Below, piece after piece: positions 53,701-64,000 of a DNA stretch of 64,000 bases. The notes under the pieces are model-generated. The model made no database searches, was not told the DNA's origin, and was given only the letters and a program-made list of their open reading frames with translations. Both the position numbers and the translations under genes were made by a program. Within the stretch, counting starts at the first letter, position 1; each line of letters starts with the position of its first letter. Source of the stretch: Onchocerca volvulus (Eukaryota; Nematoda; Chromadorea; Rhabditida; Onchocercidae); assembly GCA_000499405.2 (NCBI GenBank), contig HG738140.1, positions 14,533,291-14,597,290 on the forward strand. Reading direction: 5' to 3'.

Positions 53701-56700
53701 TCATCTACTTCACAAATCAAGAAATAAACAAAAGGCTTAGAAGTGGATCTTATATATACAAAAATTTGAAATCGGTTATGCGTCTATTCGAATGCAACTT
53801 GTATGTAAATAAATTTCGAATGCAGCGTTGAATGAAAATCTCGGATCAATCGGAGTCCCCTCACTTACTCTTACCTGTCACAAGTGTTACAGGCAAAAAA
53901 CATATCTAAATAAAAAGAGCTTCTATTCAAGTGCAAAGTTGTATCAAAATTTGAAAACAGTCGGTGAAAAGATTGCAAAATTACGTGCCAAATAACAGCA
54001 GCGATGATTTACATTTTTATTTTTATAGATTAGTTTATATTTATATCAAAATCCCAATATTTAAATAATTCGTTATTTTTATCATATTACTTCACACGGT
54101 GCGATAATTTCTGAAAGATGATTTCAAAAATTGCTCATGTTAATTAATTTGGCAAATCTCAAGTGCTTTTATTAATAATCGATGCAAAATTCTTTGCTGT
54201 CTATAAATCTAGAAGTGTAGAAAGAAAGAAATATACAAAAACTGTCTTTCAAAAAATAAGGACTTTTTAATTCGTCATCATCAATGAAAATTTTTTTGGT
54301 AGCATAAATAAAGTTAATTACTGATTTCTTCTGATGTAGTATAACATAGCACGCGGTGCTACATATCACATTTACAGGGATTCATTTAAAATTCGTGACG
54401 GATCACTTAAGTTTCTTTTAATCATTCGATAGCAAATCATTCATGCAATTAGTTTTAGATGGGTTTCTGTAATTTTGTTAAACCAAAAATTTGCAGTAAT
54501 TTTGAAATTCTGACTTATTAACTGCACGAAGTTTCAAAATGAAGAAATTTAAATGTGGATTCTACATAAATAAATAAAAAAGAAGTAAACAATTTGAAAG
54601 TCCTTTTTTTTCTTTTTCAAATATTTTAGTCGCTGTTCTGTTTCTGAGGCAATTGAATAAGTTCGAGTTGAATGAATTCCAGCATTTGATCCTATACCAC
54701 TATTTTCCAGATTGATTTTTGAGATTTAAGAATTAAAAATATGAAATATATTATTATAGATTTCACGCTCAAGTATTTCATAATTGTACAGTCTTAAAAA
54801 TTATTTCCTTGTTTTCAACTGTTTTTCAAATTTTGGAAGTATCATTACGAACTTGTGCAAAAACTTTCCATTACAAAATGTTTATTTTTTTATGTAAGTT
54901 TTCTGTGTTTTTTGAAAATTCAAATTATCTATGTATGATGGGAAAACTGAAAATTCTGCAAACTTTTCAATGCTGGTATTTTAAAAATATTTTTATAATG
55001 TAATCATTTTTTTCGTAGTATTAAGATGTATTTATGTGATAATTTATTTTAAAATATTTTTATGGCAATCACTGTCTTTAAAATATCAATCGAAATGAAT
55101 CGAGCAGCAGATAAAATCCATTTCTTAGCTGGAAGTCTTGATTTTTAGAAAAATATAAGCAAAAATATTGAATTCGTCACGAAATTTGCCGATAGAATAG
55201 ATTTGATAATAAAGATGAAATGAATTTTCTTTTTCCTTTCAAATCACTCATTGATTACATTGCTGAATGTAGTTATGGATAACTGAAAAGATGACAGGAA
55301 GTCGAAACAAAAATTTAAGATTAAGGTATTCACCCATCTACCTCAATCATTATTTTCCTCTCCAAAGTTTGAAGCATTTTGTTTACAACAATCAATTTTT
55401 CTCGCACAGAGTACCTCATAACGATTTATGTGAAAGAAAATTAAAAGTTGATTGCAGAATGACTTTTAAAATTACTTATTTCCAAATATTTAGCATCGTT
55501 GAAGTGATGGAATTTATTGAAAACTACAGCTAAACTTATAAAAATATATAAGATTTTTTAGATAAATTATTGACAGTTACAGAGTGAAAAGAAAAGCAAT
55601 AAAAGAGTTATATCAATTTCTGATTAATTGACAATTTAGTATTATTCATTAGATTTCATTATAATTTAAATTTTAATATATTCATTCATTGGAATAGATG
55701 ATAATTTGTAAATAGGTGCTTTAGACTTTGAATAATAATTCATTATGCATTATCAAATATGACATATTTTGTAAATGGAGAATTGCCAAGTATTTCTTGT
55801 GATATTTAATTTCTGCTAATTTAGTTAAAAATTACTATAAAAAATAGTGTAAAATTAGCAATAAATTTATTTGATGTAAACTTTCTTTTACTAATATTGA
55901 GGATGCATTCCTTTTTTATAATTTTTTTTTTAAATTAAGTCTTTTATGATAATTTTTTTATATTAATTTTTAATAAAACCTTATAACTTCACAGTGTGAA
56001 TTAGTATGAAGTATGAATTAGTATTAATTGAATAAAAAAAAAAAAAACTTGGCGGTCTAATCACGTATTTATCGCGAATAATGGTAGTCCAGCCAAATGT
56101 TTGTTAATTGCTTGTAAACACTGAATTCACACTAATTTAATTAAAAATTATTATAAATTATAATGAACGGAATTTGATGCTTATATAAAATTGAAACGAT
56201 TGCTAATTTTTCTACTCAAATAGTGATAAAACAATAAGTGGCTTCTTTTTTTTTTTTATCATTACGATTGAAAAATTTCCTTTTTCCGTCATTTTTATTG
56301 CAAAGATAACTAATTAGCCAAATGACCACCCATTATGTCCATTTTTTCTTTCTTTTTTTGTTCAAACATTCGAAATTTTAGAAATTCCTTTGCAAGAAAT
56401 GCGTTTATTTTTTAGCATTTCATATAATTCAATCAATTATTTCTGAATCTTGGTAATTCTATCGTTTGTGTAAATGATTTTTGTCTAAAAATGTGGACGA
56501 ATATTTGCCAAGTTTGTTGATTTGAAAAAATTGTTTCGAAACTTCTGGCATAAATCTCTGAGAATATAAATCAAGCATGGAAAATGCCATAAAATAGCAA
56601 TAATATTGCATAAATTTTAGTTTTCGCTCATTCGAGGTAATCGTTCATCACTGGCACATCCAGGAAGTGGTTACCAAGATTATGAGATAAAAACTGACAA

Positions 56701-59700
56701 AAATCAATCAACATTTCATCAACAATCAACAAGTCAACAACCAATATCGCTCAAGTATGCCTTTCTTCTATAATCATCACTTTTCTTTTGATATACGATA
56801 GCTAAATTAATTATCTCACAAATCAAAAATTCACGTATTTTTTCTTTTCTTTTGTTATATGAAAGTTAAATTAATGAATTTAATTATTCCATAAATAAGC
56901 CATTTGCCGTAACTATTAGTGGTGTAAGAAAATTTGAATTTTTGTCTCGAAAACTATTAAGACCAAACTTTGAAAGAAAGCAAAATATCATGCATCTTCT
57001 CTCTCTCTCTCGTCATCTTTCTTCACAAATATGATAATATATCGTAGTTACCTAATCCTTTTCTAAAAATTTGAAAAATACGAGAGAATAAATTTAAAAA
57101 ATTTAAAGCATATGTTAATTGGCCTTTTAGTACATTCGGTCTCTTGATGACAAACTATTGAGTTTATTCGAACAAGGATTTGCGAATTGTAGATATTTCG
57201 TTCATTGATTCTTCGGGCCGCCTTTCACAACATTTTATTTATGCTTTTTATGAGATTTGCTTGCATTCATGTACATATCGTTGTTGCAAGCATAATCATT
57301 GCATTTTGCAGTTTCCGGTTCTTCAACTAACATTGCGACCGAATTAAAAAAAAATTTTATGAATTGAGATTGTGGAAATATTTCACCTTCTCATTATTTC
57401 AAATTAAAAAGATTTTACTTTTATTCAAATTTCCACTTTTTTACTTACTTCATCTTTCCCGGATTGAGCAATCTCTGAATAAGTGGTAAATGATCAGAAT
57501 ATTTTCTTCCACGATTTTACCATACTCTTAATAGAAAAGTGGAAATTTTCGTAGCATTTGGTATTTTTAAAAAATAAATCCTATTAGTAATATTTAAGTT
57601 TAAACGAATTGAAAATACATTCATTAAAAGAAGGTAAATCAATTATTAATTACAAGATAAATCGATTATTGATTAGGATATAAATCGATTGCCAAACTTT
57701 TTACTAGGAATGGTGGAAAAAAAATTAAAAAGAACTTACTTTTATTAATTTCTCATTGCTTCGATAGCATTTTTGGAAAAAATTTTTTGATAGAATGTTT
57801 ATTTCATTCAAAAAGAATTTGGTTCCCATTGAAAAAACTTATTAAAGCAACAAAAGTTTCGTTGTTTTTACCTTTGCAATTCCGTCTACTCATTCTCGAG
57901 AAGATACAAATTTTGCTTTATGGTAAATCTATAAAATTTTACAAACCTTTTTGCTCTATTAGCTTATCTGTTTAAACCTTGACGAAATAAATTATTTTTG
58001 ACTCGTTTTCTTGAATAAGGAATAATTTTTCGTGTTCAATCTCAAAATCTCGAAAAAACCAATTCAGCGATCTCAATTTAAAAAAATCTATCATTTTATT
58101 TCTGTCTCTTTAAATAATCCCAGTTTTCACTATTTTAGTTTAGATATCATACAGTAGAGACTTATTAAATCTTAAACTGATAAGAATTGTGAAAGTGTTG
58201 AGGAAAAAAAGAAGAAACTTCATTTCTTTTGTTAAAAAGAGAGAGAAAGGAAAGAAATATCAGTCATTTCCATCCTTTCTCTTTTTTTTTTCATTTTTAT
58301 TTTAAATCCTTTCAAAATTTTTTTCGTTCTTAATAATAGTACTAGTTTTGCTTGACAATCTGATAAAATCTACACAAATCTGTCATAAAAATAAACAATC
58401 ATCAAGATTTTGCAATCAATCTGTTCCAAGATCCAAGATCACTTTTCTGGGACAAACGAAGGACATTTATGTGTGATCAGTTTGTTGATACGTAACTGTG
58501 AACAATTTGCTAAATGTGCCTTAATGTACTGTTAAAATATATTCGATTGAAATTAGACACATTTTCTTTGTCTTCAAGAATTTTAATATTTTGCAAAATT
58601 GATAGATTCCTTTCATATTTTGTGCTATCAATTGAATGAGAAAAAAGAGCGGAATTATTCAGAAAGAAATCAAATTAATTACGAAGAGCATCAGAAGCGA
58701 CATATTTCCATACGACATTATAAAAATTTGATACGGTATATTTGAATCAAAATTTATAATTCAATTGTAAATGAAGAAACTGAGAATTCCGAAATCTTCG
58801 ATAATTTTATAATTATTGCTTGGATTGATTGCAAACCAACATAATCGTTACTATATTGATTTGCGATCAAATAAATTTCAAAAGATAAATTTTACTTTAA
58901 CATTTTGAATATATACGTTTTGGAAGACAAATGAATTATTTCTTATTTAGGCAAATGTCAAAAAGTTTTATTAATGTATGCTAATAACTTTACTTGGCAT
59001 TTCTTTAATATTTTGATTATATCTGCACATGCTTTTCTAATATTTGCTTTTTCAGAAAATTTAGAAAAGATGAAAATTTGAAATGAAATTTATGCTTTCG
59101 TTTTTTTCAATTTTTCAACTTTAAGTCATTTTACCAATTGAATTATTATTTTAGTGAAGCATCAGATCAACCAACCTGTTCAAAGAGTTTACCAACGAGA
59201 ATTCAAGAAGATGGCAGCGGTGATATAATCGGACGTTTGCAAAGCATAAGTCAAAAATTATTTTTTAGCAAGGTTAAGCATTTTTTTTTCTCCTTTTATA
59301 ATATATAAAACTAAATTTTGAATAAATCTTTTGAATTTTTGCAAGAAATTTGAATCATAAATTTGAAAAATTAAATACTTGAACTTATTTTAGAATAGAG
59401 CCACAATGCTTGACGATTTAATGCTATTGAAGAAAGATGTTCAAATGGTAGTGCCAACATTCAAACTTGAACCTCACTGGAGTAATATTGTTCACAATAG
59501 TGTAAGTTTAAGTGAAATTCAAACCCGACTCATTTTTATTATGGTAGAGCGAGTTATTATTCAGCAAAAGAATTTATCATAGTAAAAGAGTGATAAATGT
59601 CGGCTGATATCAGTGTTACTTTCAAATAGACGACAATCCTATGTCTCGTCTATTTCTATTGTCATTTAGGTAGTAAAATTTTCTTAACGACTTCTCTGAT

Positions 59701-62095
59701 CTCCCGCATAAATCACTAGGGAATTCGGCAGAAGTATAGCAAATCTCAAATATATTGCGTAAAAAAACTTTTTTTTACTTAAAGAGTTTAAATTTTAAAA
59801 CAAATGAAGAAGATATTGCTATTTGGTAATCGTCAAAGGCAAGAAATCTCTCAGAGTTTAATCGATTGATCAAATGAAATACTACTTGTTAAATTTTCTA
59901 AATTCAAATTTGTTTTATTTAAGCTGCCAGTATTTCAGGACAAATTGAGCACGCAGGCATATGATCAACAGGAAGCTGTATGGGAATTTATTACAACGGA
60001 ACATCAATATTTGCAGGCAAATGAAATTTTTGTCATCAATCTCTCTTCTTTTTCAGAAAAACAAAAGAAAAAAAAGATTATTTATGAAGGTGTGATGGGA
60101 AGTTTCGAAAAAAAAAAAGATTGAACAATTTTTGAAATTTAATTTAGCAAATAATTCAAAAATACCATTTTTATATGAATAACAGCAAAATTTATGAACT
60201 AAAAGAAGCAAAATTAAGTTTCAAATGTTCCAAAATACGAAGCTAAAATATGAGTATGAACTGATGGACTTTTGTAATTAATTGTGATAAGAATGGGAAA
60301 TGATATTTTTCTTTTTATTCTGAGAATTTTTTTTTACAATTTTATAAAGTGTTTAGCTTCTAAAACAAATGAATGAATTTCACCAATACTTTCTAAAATT
60401 GCAAGAAGCAGGCTATATGCGGTACATTGACTCACGTCGTATATTTCTGAATTATTCCGAGCTTTATGCTCATCATTCGAAATTTTGGGAAAATGAGGTG
60501 TTGCAAATGCTCCAAATTTCGAGGTTTCTTTTTTCCAAGTTATATATTTCTCTCTGAAGATTCAGGGTTAGATATATTTTCTCATTGAAAAATAATCGTT
60601 GGAAATTTTTAATTAACTATAATTCATTTCCTTGCTTGTCTAAAGAACTTTTTAAAAAAACTTTATTTATTCGAAGGCATAGTAAAATAGAGTAGAAACT
60701 AATGATAATATAAGCATCATTTTTTCTTCAGGAAGAATGGCATTCTTCTTGATCTAGCAGTCCTGAAATCCGGTTTTGAACGACTCGATGAGTGGTTGCC
60801 TAGCTATAAAATTTTTTTATGCAGTTATGATGATTGTTATAATTACATAAAAAATTGTCAAGAAGAAAATATATTATTTCGCGAATTTGTGACGGTAAAC
60901 AATTATTTTAGCAGCATTATTTCAGTTCTGAATCGATTATTTCATCTGAAGAAAAATAACTAGCATCGTATATGATTAAACAATTAAAGACATCTATTCA
61001 CACCTTTCCGGATTTCTCAATCATTTATGTATATCTATATGGTTGAAGAATCCGGTAAAAACAATAAAAAATCAGAAAATTCTTATGACTGGATTGTAGT
61101 GTTTCAAATTTATTGATTCTTTCAACATTTTTAAAAGCTCAAAAATTCTCAAAAGACTTCAATTTAAGTTCTATAGCAAAAATTTTGAATCTCATAATTG
61201 CAATTCAAATTTAAATTTTTGATTACAATAAGAATTACGCGGTTATAAACTTATTCTATTATGCTGAAATTGAAATTTTTAGTTGTGTAGGATTTTCATT
61301 TTTACTAATTTATAAATATTTAATTGATTTTTCCAACACTTTTAAGAATCCAGAAATTTCCAAGAGTTTAATTTAAGTTCCATAACTGTAATTTAAATTT
61401 CAATTTCCAATTCAATAAAAATTGCACGATTACAAACTTATTCTGTTATAATATTTAAAACTTTTACTTCTGTAGCATTTTTATTTTTCCGAATTCATAT
61501 TTATGTTTGAAATTTTAGTGGGCAGAGACGCAAGATGTAATGAAGAGACAACGTTTGTTGGATGTTTTGGCGTATCCGATGCAACGACTTACGAGGTATA
61601 GTTTGCTTCTGAAGGCCGTGCTGAAGTATACTGTTGATGACATCAAACGGGATATTATTCAAGTAATTATCTTAATTTACTTTAATTGCTTAGCTATTCA
61701 ATCTAATATTTTCACTAATTTTTGTTTACTTGGCCAATTAACTTAAATTATCGCTAGAATAACTTTCTGGTCTTGTATTTTCATCAGTTTTTCCTTTAAT
61801 TTATTTACCAATTTATTTGGCTATCATTAAAAACAGATGACAAATTTCTTCTGTTATTCTTCATCTTACTTACAAGAATGATTGATATAGAATTATTCTA
61901 AGACTAGTCTTATAAGCAAAACTTGGATTAAATATTCGAAATATCGATTATCGTAATGCTAACTTTCAGGGCATGATAACACGAACTGAAGAAGCAGCAC
62001 GAGATGTTGATGAAACATTAAAGAACAATGACTTACAAAATGAGCTTAAGCAATTACCGAAAGTATTGAGCTTGTGTAAAATTATGAAGCGATAA
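41779..62095 (+). CDS. Rho guanine-nucleotide exchange factor, PLEKHG5-like (5' end incomplete)
   Basis: Fourteen exons join in phase: 41779-41936, 43175-43228, 44772-44850, 46336-46527, 49560-49606, 56621-56754, 59155-59272, 59394-59501, 59924-60016, 60357-60523, 60732-60894, 61519-61662 and 61970-62095 are firm, and 39451-39557 may precede. The 46.3-kb exon (YPEQKLRDCLDQHLPEHGL..SGRKI) resembles the Ras-binding-like region of PLEKHG5. Exons from 59924 encode a full DH domain: CR1 EAVWEFITTEHQYL, then FREFVTWAETQDVMKRQRLL and CR3 LAYPMQRLTRYSLLLKAVL. DH domains catalyse GDP/GTP exchange on Rho GTPases at membranes and junctions. The intron after 60016 starts GC, not GT. The stop at 62093 follows the DH directly; PLEKHG5 proteins normally continue into a PH domain, so a donor at PK/GTATTG could lead to further exons outside the window. 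The introns hold the right arm of the inverted repeat. Confidence 0.8.
46555..48545 (-). repeat. Inverted repeat block I, right arm (RhoGEF intron)
   Basis: The reverse complement of 37041-39325. It begins only about 28 bp downstream of the RhoGEF exon ending at 46527 and ends near 48540, where GATATAGATTGATCAATAG is the last clearly shared word. The outer part is almost unchanged between arms; the part nearest the exon is more divergent. Confidence 0.85.
48546..50780. other. Sequence unique to the right arm, with one RhoGEF exon
   Basis: This 2.2-kb stretch separates blocks I and II in the right arm and has no counterpart between them in the left arm, where about 240 bp of Helitron ends sit instead. 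It holds the 47-bp RhoGEF exon (49560-49606) and the first unit of a direct repeat. The rest shows no coding exon. Confidence 0.7.
50540..50900 (-). repeat. Two-copy diverged direct repeat of about 178 bp
   Basis: Units starting near 50543 and 50721 share GATCTGAAATTTAG, CATTCTGAA/CATTCAGAA, CGGATGCTGATTCCGG-like words and TTGTTGGTGTA. Read on the minus strand both encode similar broken peptides (IRRFEKFLQNERV and IRKFDEFVLNDRM), so the repeat may come from a duplicated or repeat-containing coding sequence. Only the second unit is present in the left arm. Confidence 0.55.
50781..52620 (-). repeat. Inverted repeat block II, right arm (RhoGEF intron)
   Basis: The reverse complement of about 35070-36797, with the same order of landmarks: the CCGAAGCTACTTAATTAA word, then a Lys-rich ORF copy of 91 codons (51660-51935), then the Helitron 3' end. 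It lies in the intron between the 49.6- and 56.6-kb exons. Confidence 0.8.
52621..54029 (-). mobile_element. Decayed Helitron, right arm of the inverted repeat
   Basis: The 5' end TCTATAAAAATAAAAATG starts at 54029 beside a host A. Coding begins at 53448 (MSRRRSNLDHRTREAEGMRR) but lacks about 110 bp present in the left copy. The CxxC region and a TPESKHFL-like region remain out of frame to about 52980. The 3' end has CACG-AGGAG-CGTG close to CTATTAG (52622-52652). It is non-functional. The first 580 bp differ from the left copy although they use the same internal words, so the two 5' regions are from different subfamilies or were exchanged. Confidence 0.75.
53624..53699. repeat. Perfect 17-bp inverted repeat with nested 15-bp direct repeat
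   Basis: CGGAATGAATTTATTGA (53641-53657) is exactly complementary to 53683-53699. AACAATCTAGGTGCG occurs at 53624-53638 and again at 53667-53681 within the loop. It lies in the 5' region of the right-arm Helitron. Confidence 0.9.
54030..56620. other. RhoGEF intron remainder
   Basis: AT-rich sequence to the right of the Helitron and before the exon at 56621. Open frames here, such as 55291-55533 on plus, have no splice signals or convincing composition. I see nothing else in it. Confidence 0.5.
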
Positions 62096-62413
62096 TAAAA
62101 AGAATAAATAAGAAAGGAGTTGCATGAGAAAATCATATTCTAAACACCATCATCACTTACATAAGCTATAATGATTGAAGGTTATGAACATTGCACCGTT
62201 TTATCCCATTGTTCAATATTTTATTGCTTGAAAAACTCCGGACTGCTATTTGAAGTATTGTGGTATGCACACAAATCGCATACTTCTTGATGTTCCAACG
62301 ATGTTGATCGCTGGTTCGTATCGTTGACAAATATTCCATTTTGTATCGATAAGTTGAAAATACCGGCTTAGACGAATTATTTTAAAGCAATCATTTGGAA
62401 AATGTTTCAATTG

Positions 62414-63770
62414 CTATCCGTTGTTTTTAATGATGGGACAAGTTTCGGTAAATTTCAGAAGTTTATCAACTTCTGGATCAACATGTCTTTTAACAAAATC
62501 TGTTATAGCATTACACTGCTCCATTATGTTCCGAGAGTCGACTAAATGATGGTACCTTTTAAATCCGTCAATTGAACTGCATTAATCTTGTTGAAAATTT
62601 TTAATTAAAAGTTTTTTTCAACAATTAAATGGAAGGCATATAAATCTGTAATTTACAATAAAAATGGTGGAATAGAATGCAAAGCTGAAAATGACATAAA
62701 TAATTTTGCAAAATTTAATTCAGATTTGGATTAACTGTAGATAAGAAATAAATATCTGAATTGATTTACTTCTCTCTAGCATGGATCAGGAAGATTCAGT
62801 AAAAAGTACTCAACGCCAGTGAATGTAAGTATCGGCATTTCCGTATTCATCTTCTTTTCATGGCGTTTAGCTTCTTGAAGGACAGAAGCGATGTACAAGC
62901 AACCAATAATACCGCTTTTTCTATTTGGTGAACAAATGGACGGATGAGAGCACTAACTTCCTTATATAAGGTTGTATCATGCTTAAGTATAAATTTTCCA
63001 CTGAATGATTCTTTTAAAATTCACTTTCCACAGGAATTTAAAAAAAAAGATTTGCAAATAAGACAGAAGGCTATAAATGGAATAAAAATTATAATGGTTG
63101 AAGGAACTAAAACAAAATAAGTGCATGATAATTTTGCTGGTAGAGCACAATAATTATATAATACCAAACTTTGGGAGATTGGAAAATTTTCCTAATCAGC
63201 AAGAAAGAAAATATATTTGCTGACCGATCGTTAAATTTGTCCATATACTTTTCCCGCATTCTGCAGTATCATTTTTCCCAGTACTGTAATCGCAAAATAG
63301 CATTTCGTAAAATCCTCACAATTCATGTGATCTGAAATTTTCTTAAATATAGCTATAAGCGAAAGAAATTATCCATGTCATTTCATCACTTCAACCATTC
63401 ATTCAAACGAAATGTGAGTTTTTCGTTTTAAATATTGCAATGACTCAAAATTTTTTCTTTTTTAAATCAAAAGTTATAAAAAAGAAAATTTAAATTTACT
63501 CGAATGCGTTATTTAATTCATTTTCAACAATCAGTTTAGCAGCTAAATCATTCATATTTACGTATCGTTTCTCAATGTGAGCCAATAATTTATTCTGGCA
63601 AATTTTTAGCTTACACCAATTATGCTATTCCCAAATATCTCGTAATCGATAACAGTTAAGCCATCGAAATTGGCATTCGATATCGCTTCTGATGTATCAC
63701 AGCGGGTTTACGATAAATGAGCAGAAATGTTATCGACCGGAAATAGAAATATTTTTATTTTTGAAGACAT
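62414..63770 (-). pseudogene. Minus-strand coding-like segments, gene or pseudogene unresolved
   Basis: Five protein-like segments lie in one orientation. From 5' to 3' they are: an ATG-started piece at 63770 (MSSKIKIFLFPVDNISAHLS, then a stop); 63496-63594 (KLLAHIEKRYVNMNDLAAKL); 63249-63331 after a TTTCAG acceptor (CYFAITVLGKMILQNAG); 62847-63000 (YKEVSALIRPFVHQIEKA); and 62414-62541 after a TTTAG acceptor (FVKRHVDPEVDKLLKF). Composition is clearly protein-like, but several junctions have mismatched phases, gaps under 25 nt or in-frame stops. It could be a decayed gene or a real multi-exon gene whose junctions I cannot place. It is convergent with the RhoGEF gene. No family is recognised. 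Confidence 0.4.
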
Positions 63771-64000
63771 TAGAAAAATGAAATGAACGAAAGTGAAATC
63801 GAAGAGAATGTGAATTGAAATCGAAATGAAAGACTGTTATTTATTCTGGTCGAGAAGAAAACTATAAGATTATAGAAAATTTTTTCCTAACACACTGTGA
63901 ATAAACAGCTAAATAATTTCTAATGCCAAAGAAACAATTCAGTAGGTTGTTAAAAAGATCAAAATAGAATAAATAGCCACACTAAATAAGTTAACATTGC

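Noticed and set aside
57133..57210. Possible alternative terminal exon (YIRSLDDKLLSLFEQGF) after a TTTTAG acceptor
   Set aside because: Its phase does not follow the 56.6-kb exon. It could only be used by skipping that exon, for which there is no evidence.
1..64000. tRNA or rRNA genes, CRISPR arrays, bacterial (Wolbachia) insertions
   Set aside because: No tRNA arm pattern, rRNA-like conserved stretch, regular spacer-repeat array or long intron-free bacterial-type ORF was seen on either strand.

Overview
The window looks like nuclear DNA of a parasitic nematode, probably a spirurid or filarial-type species. It is very AT-rich, and its genes are built of short exons (about 50-310 bp) with GT..AG introns ending in TTTTCAG or TTTTAG. 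Two multi-exon genes are clear homologues of C. elegans loci (BARD1/brd-1 and unc-93). No rRNA, tRNA, CRISPR array or bacterial operon was seen. Gene models were assembled by hand from open frames, splice signals and matching intron phases; no alignment or search was run.

Left part (1-17.8 kb), all genes on the minus strand: a coding-like orphan ORF near 1 kb; a 13-exon BARD1 homologue (1579-7220) with RING, ankyrin and tandem BRCT domains; a repeat-rich gap with a Helitron fragment and a candidate LTR/promoter; an UNC-93-type membrane protein gene of about 14 exons (9627-15837); an orphan terminal exon (16.0-16.15 kb); and a small three-exon gene for a probable secreted glycoprotein (17080-17805).

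Middle (17.8-31 kb): gene-poor AT-rich DNA. It holds a four-exon four-transmembrane protein gene on plus (22678-23794), a convergent minus-strand coding fragment with an apparent 36-nt intron (24070-24533), a candidate solo LTR (about 26.2-26.9 kb) and a two-exon single-pass membrane protein gene on minus (27270-30818).

Right part (33-64 kb): one long plus-strand gene (exons 41779-62095) encodes a Rho guanine-nucleotide exchange factor most like PLEKHG5, with a complete DH domain; no PH domain is visible in the window. Its introns and 5' flank carry the most striking structure here: a large inverted duplication in two blocks (about 34.1-39.3 kb against 46.6-53.5 kb) containing decayed Helitron coding sequence, Helitron 3' hairpins, a head-to-tail Helitron junction and tracts that look nearly identical. 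The two blocks are adjacent in the left arm but separated by about 2.2 kb, including a RhoGEF exon, in the right arm. The last 1.6 kb holds several minus-strand coding-like segments that I could not join into a gene.

The genes do not form an obvious pathway: BARD1 acts in DNA-damage ubiquitin signalling, UNC-93 in potassium-channel regulation and the RhoGEF in actin signalling. The window is best read as ordinary nematode gene neighbours heavily invaded by Helitrons.
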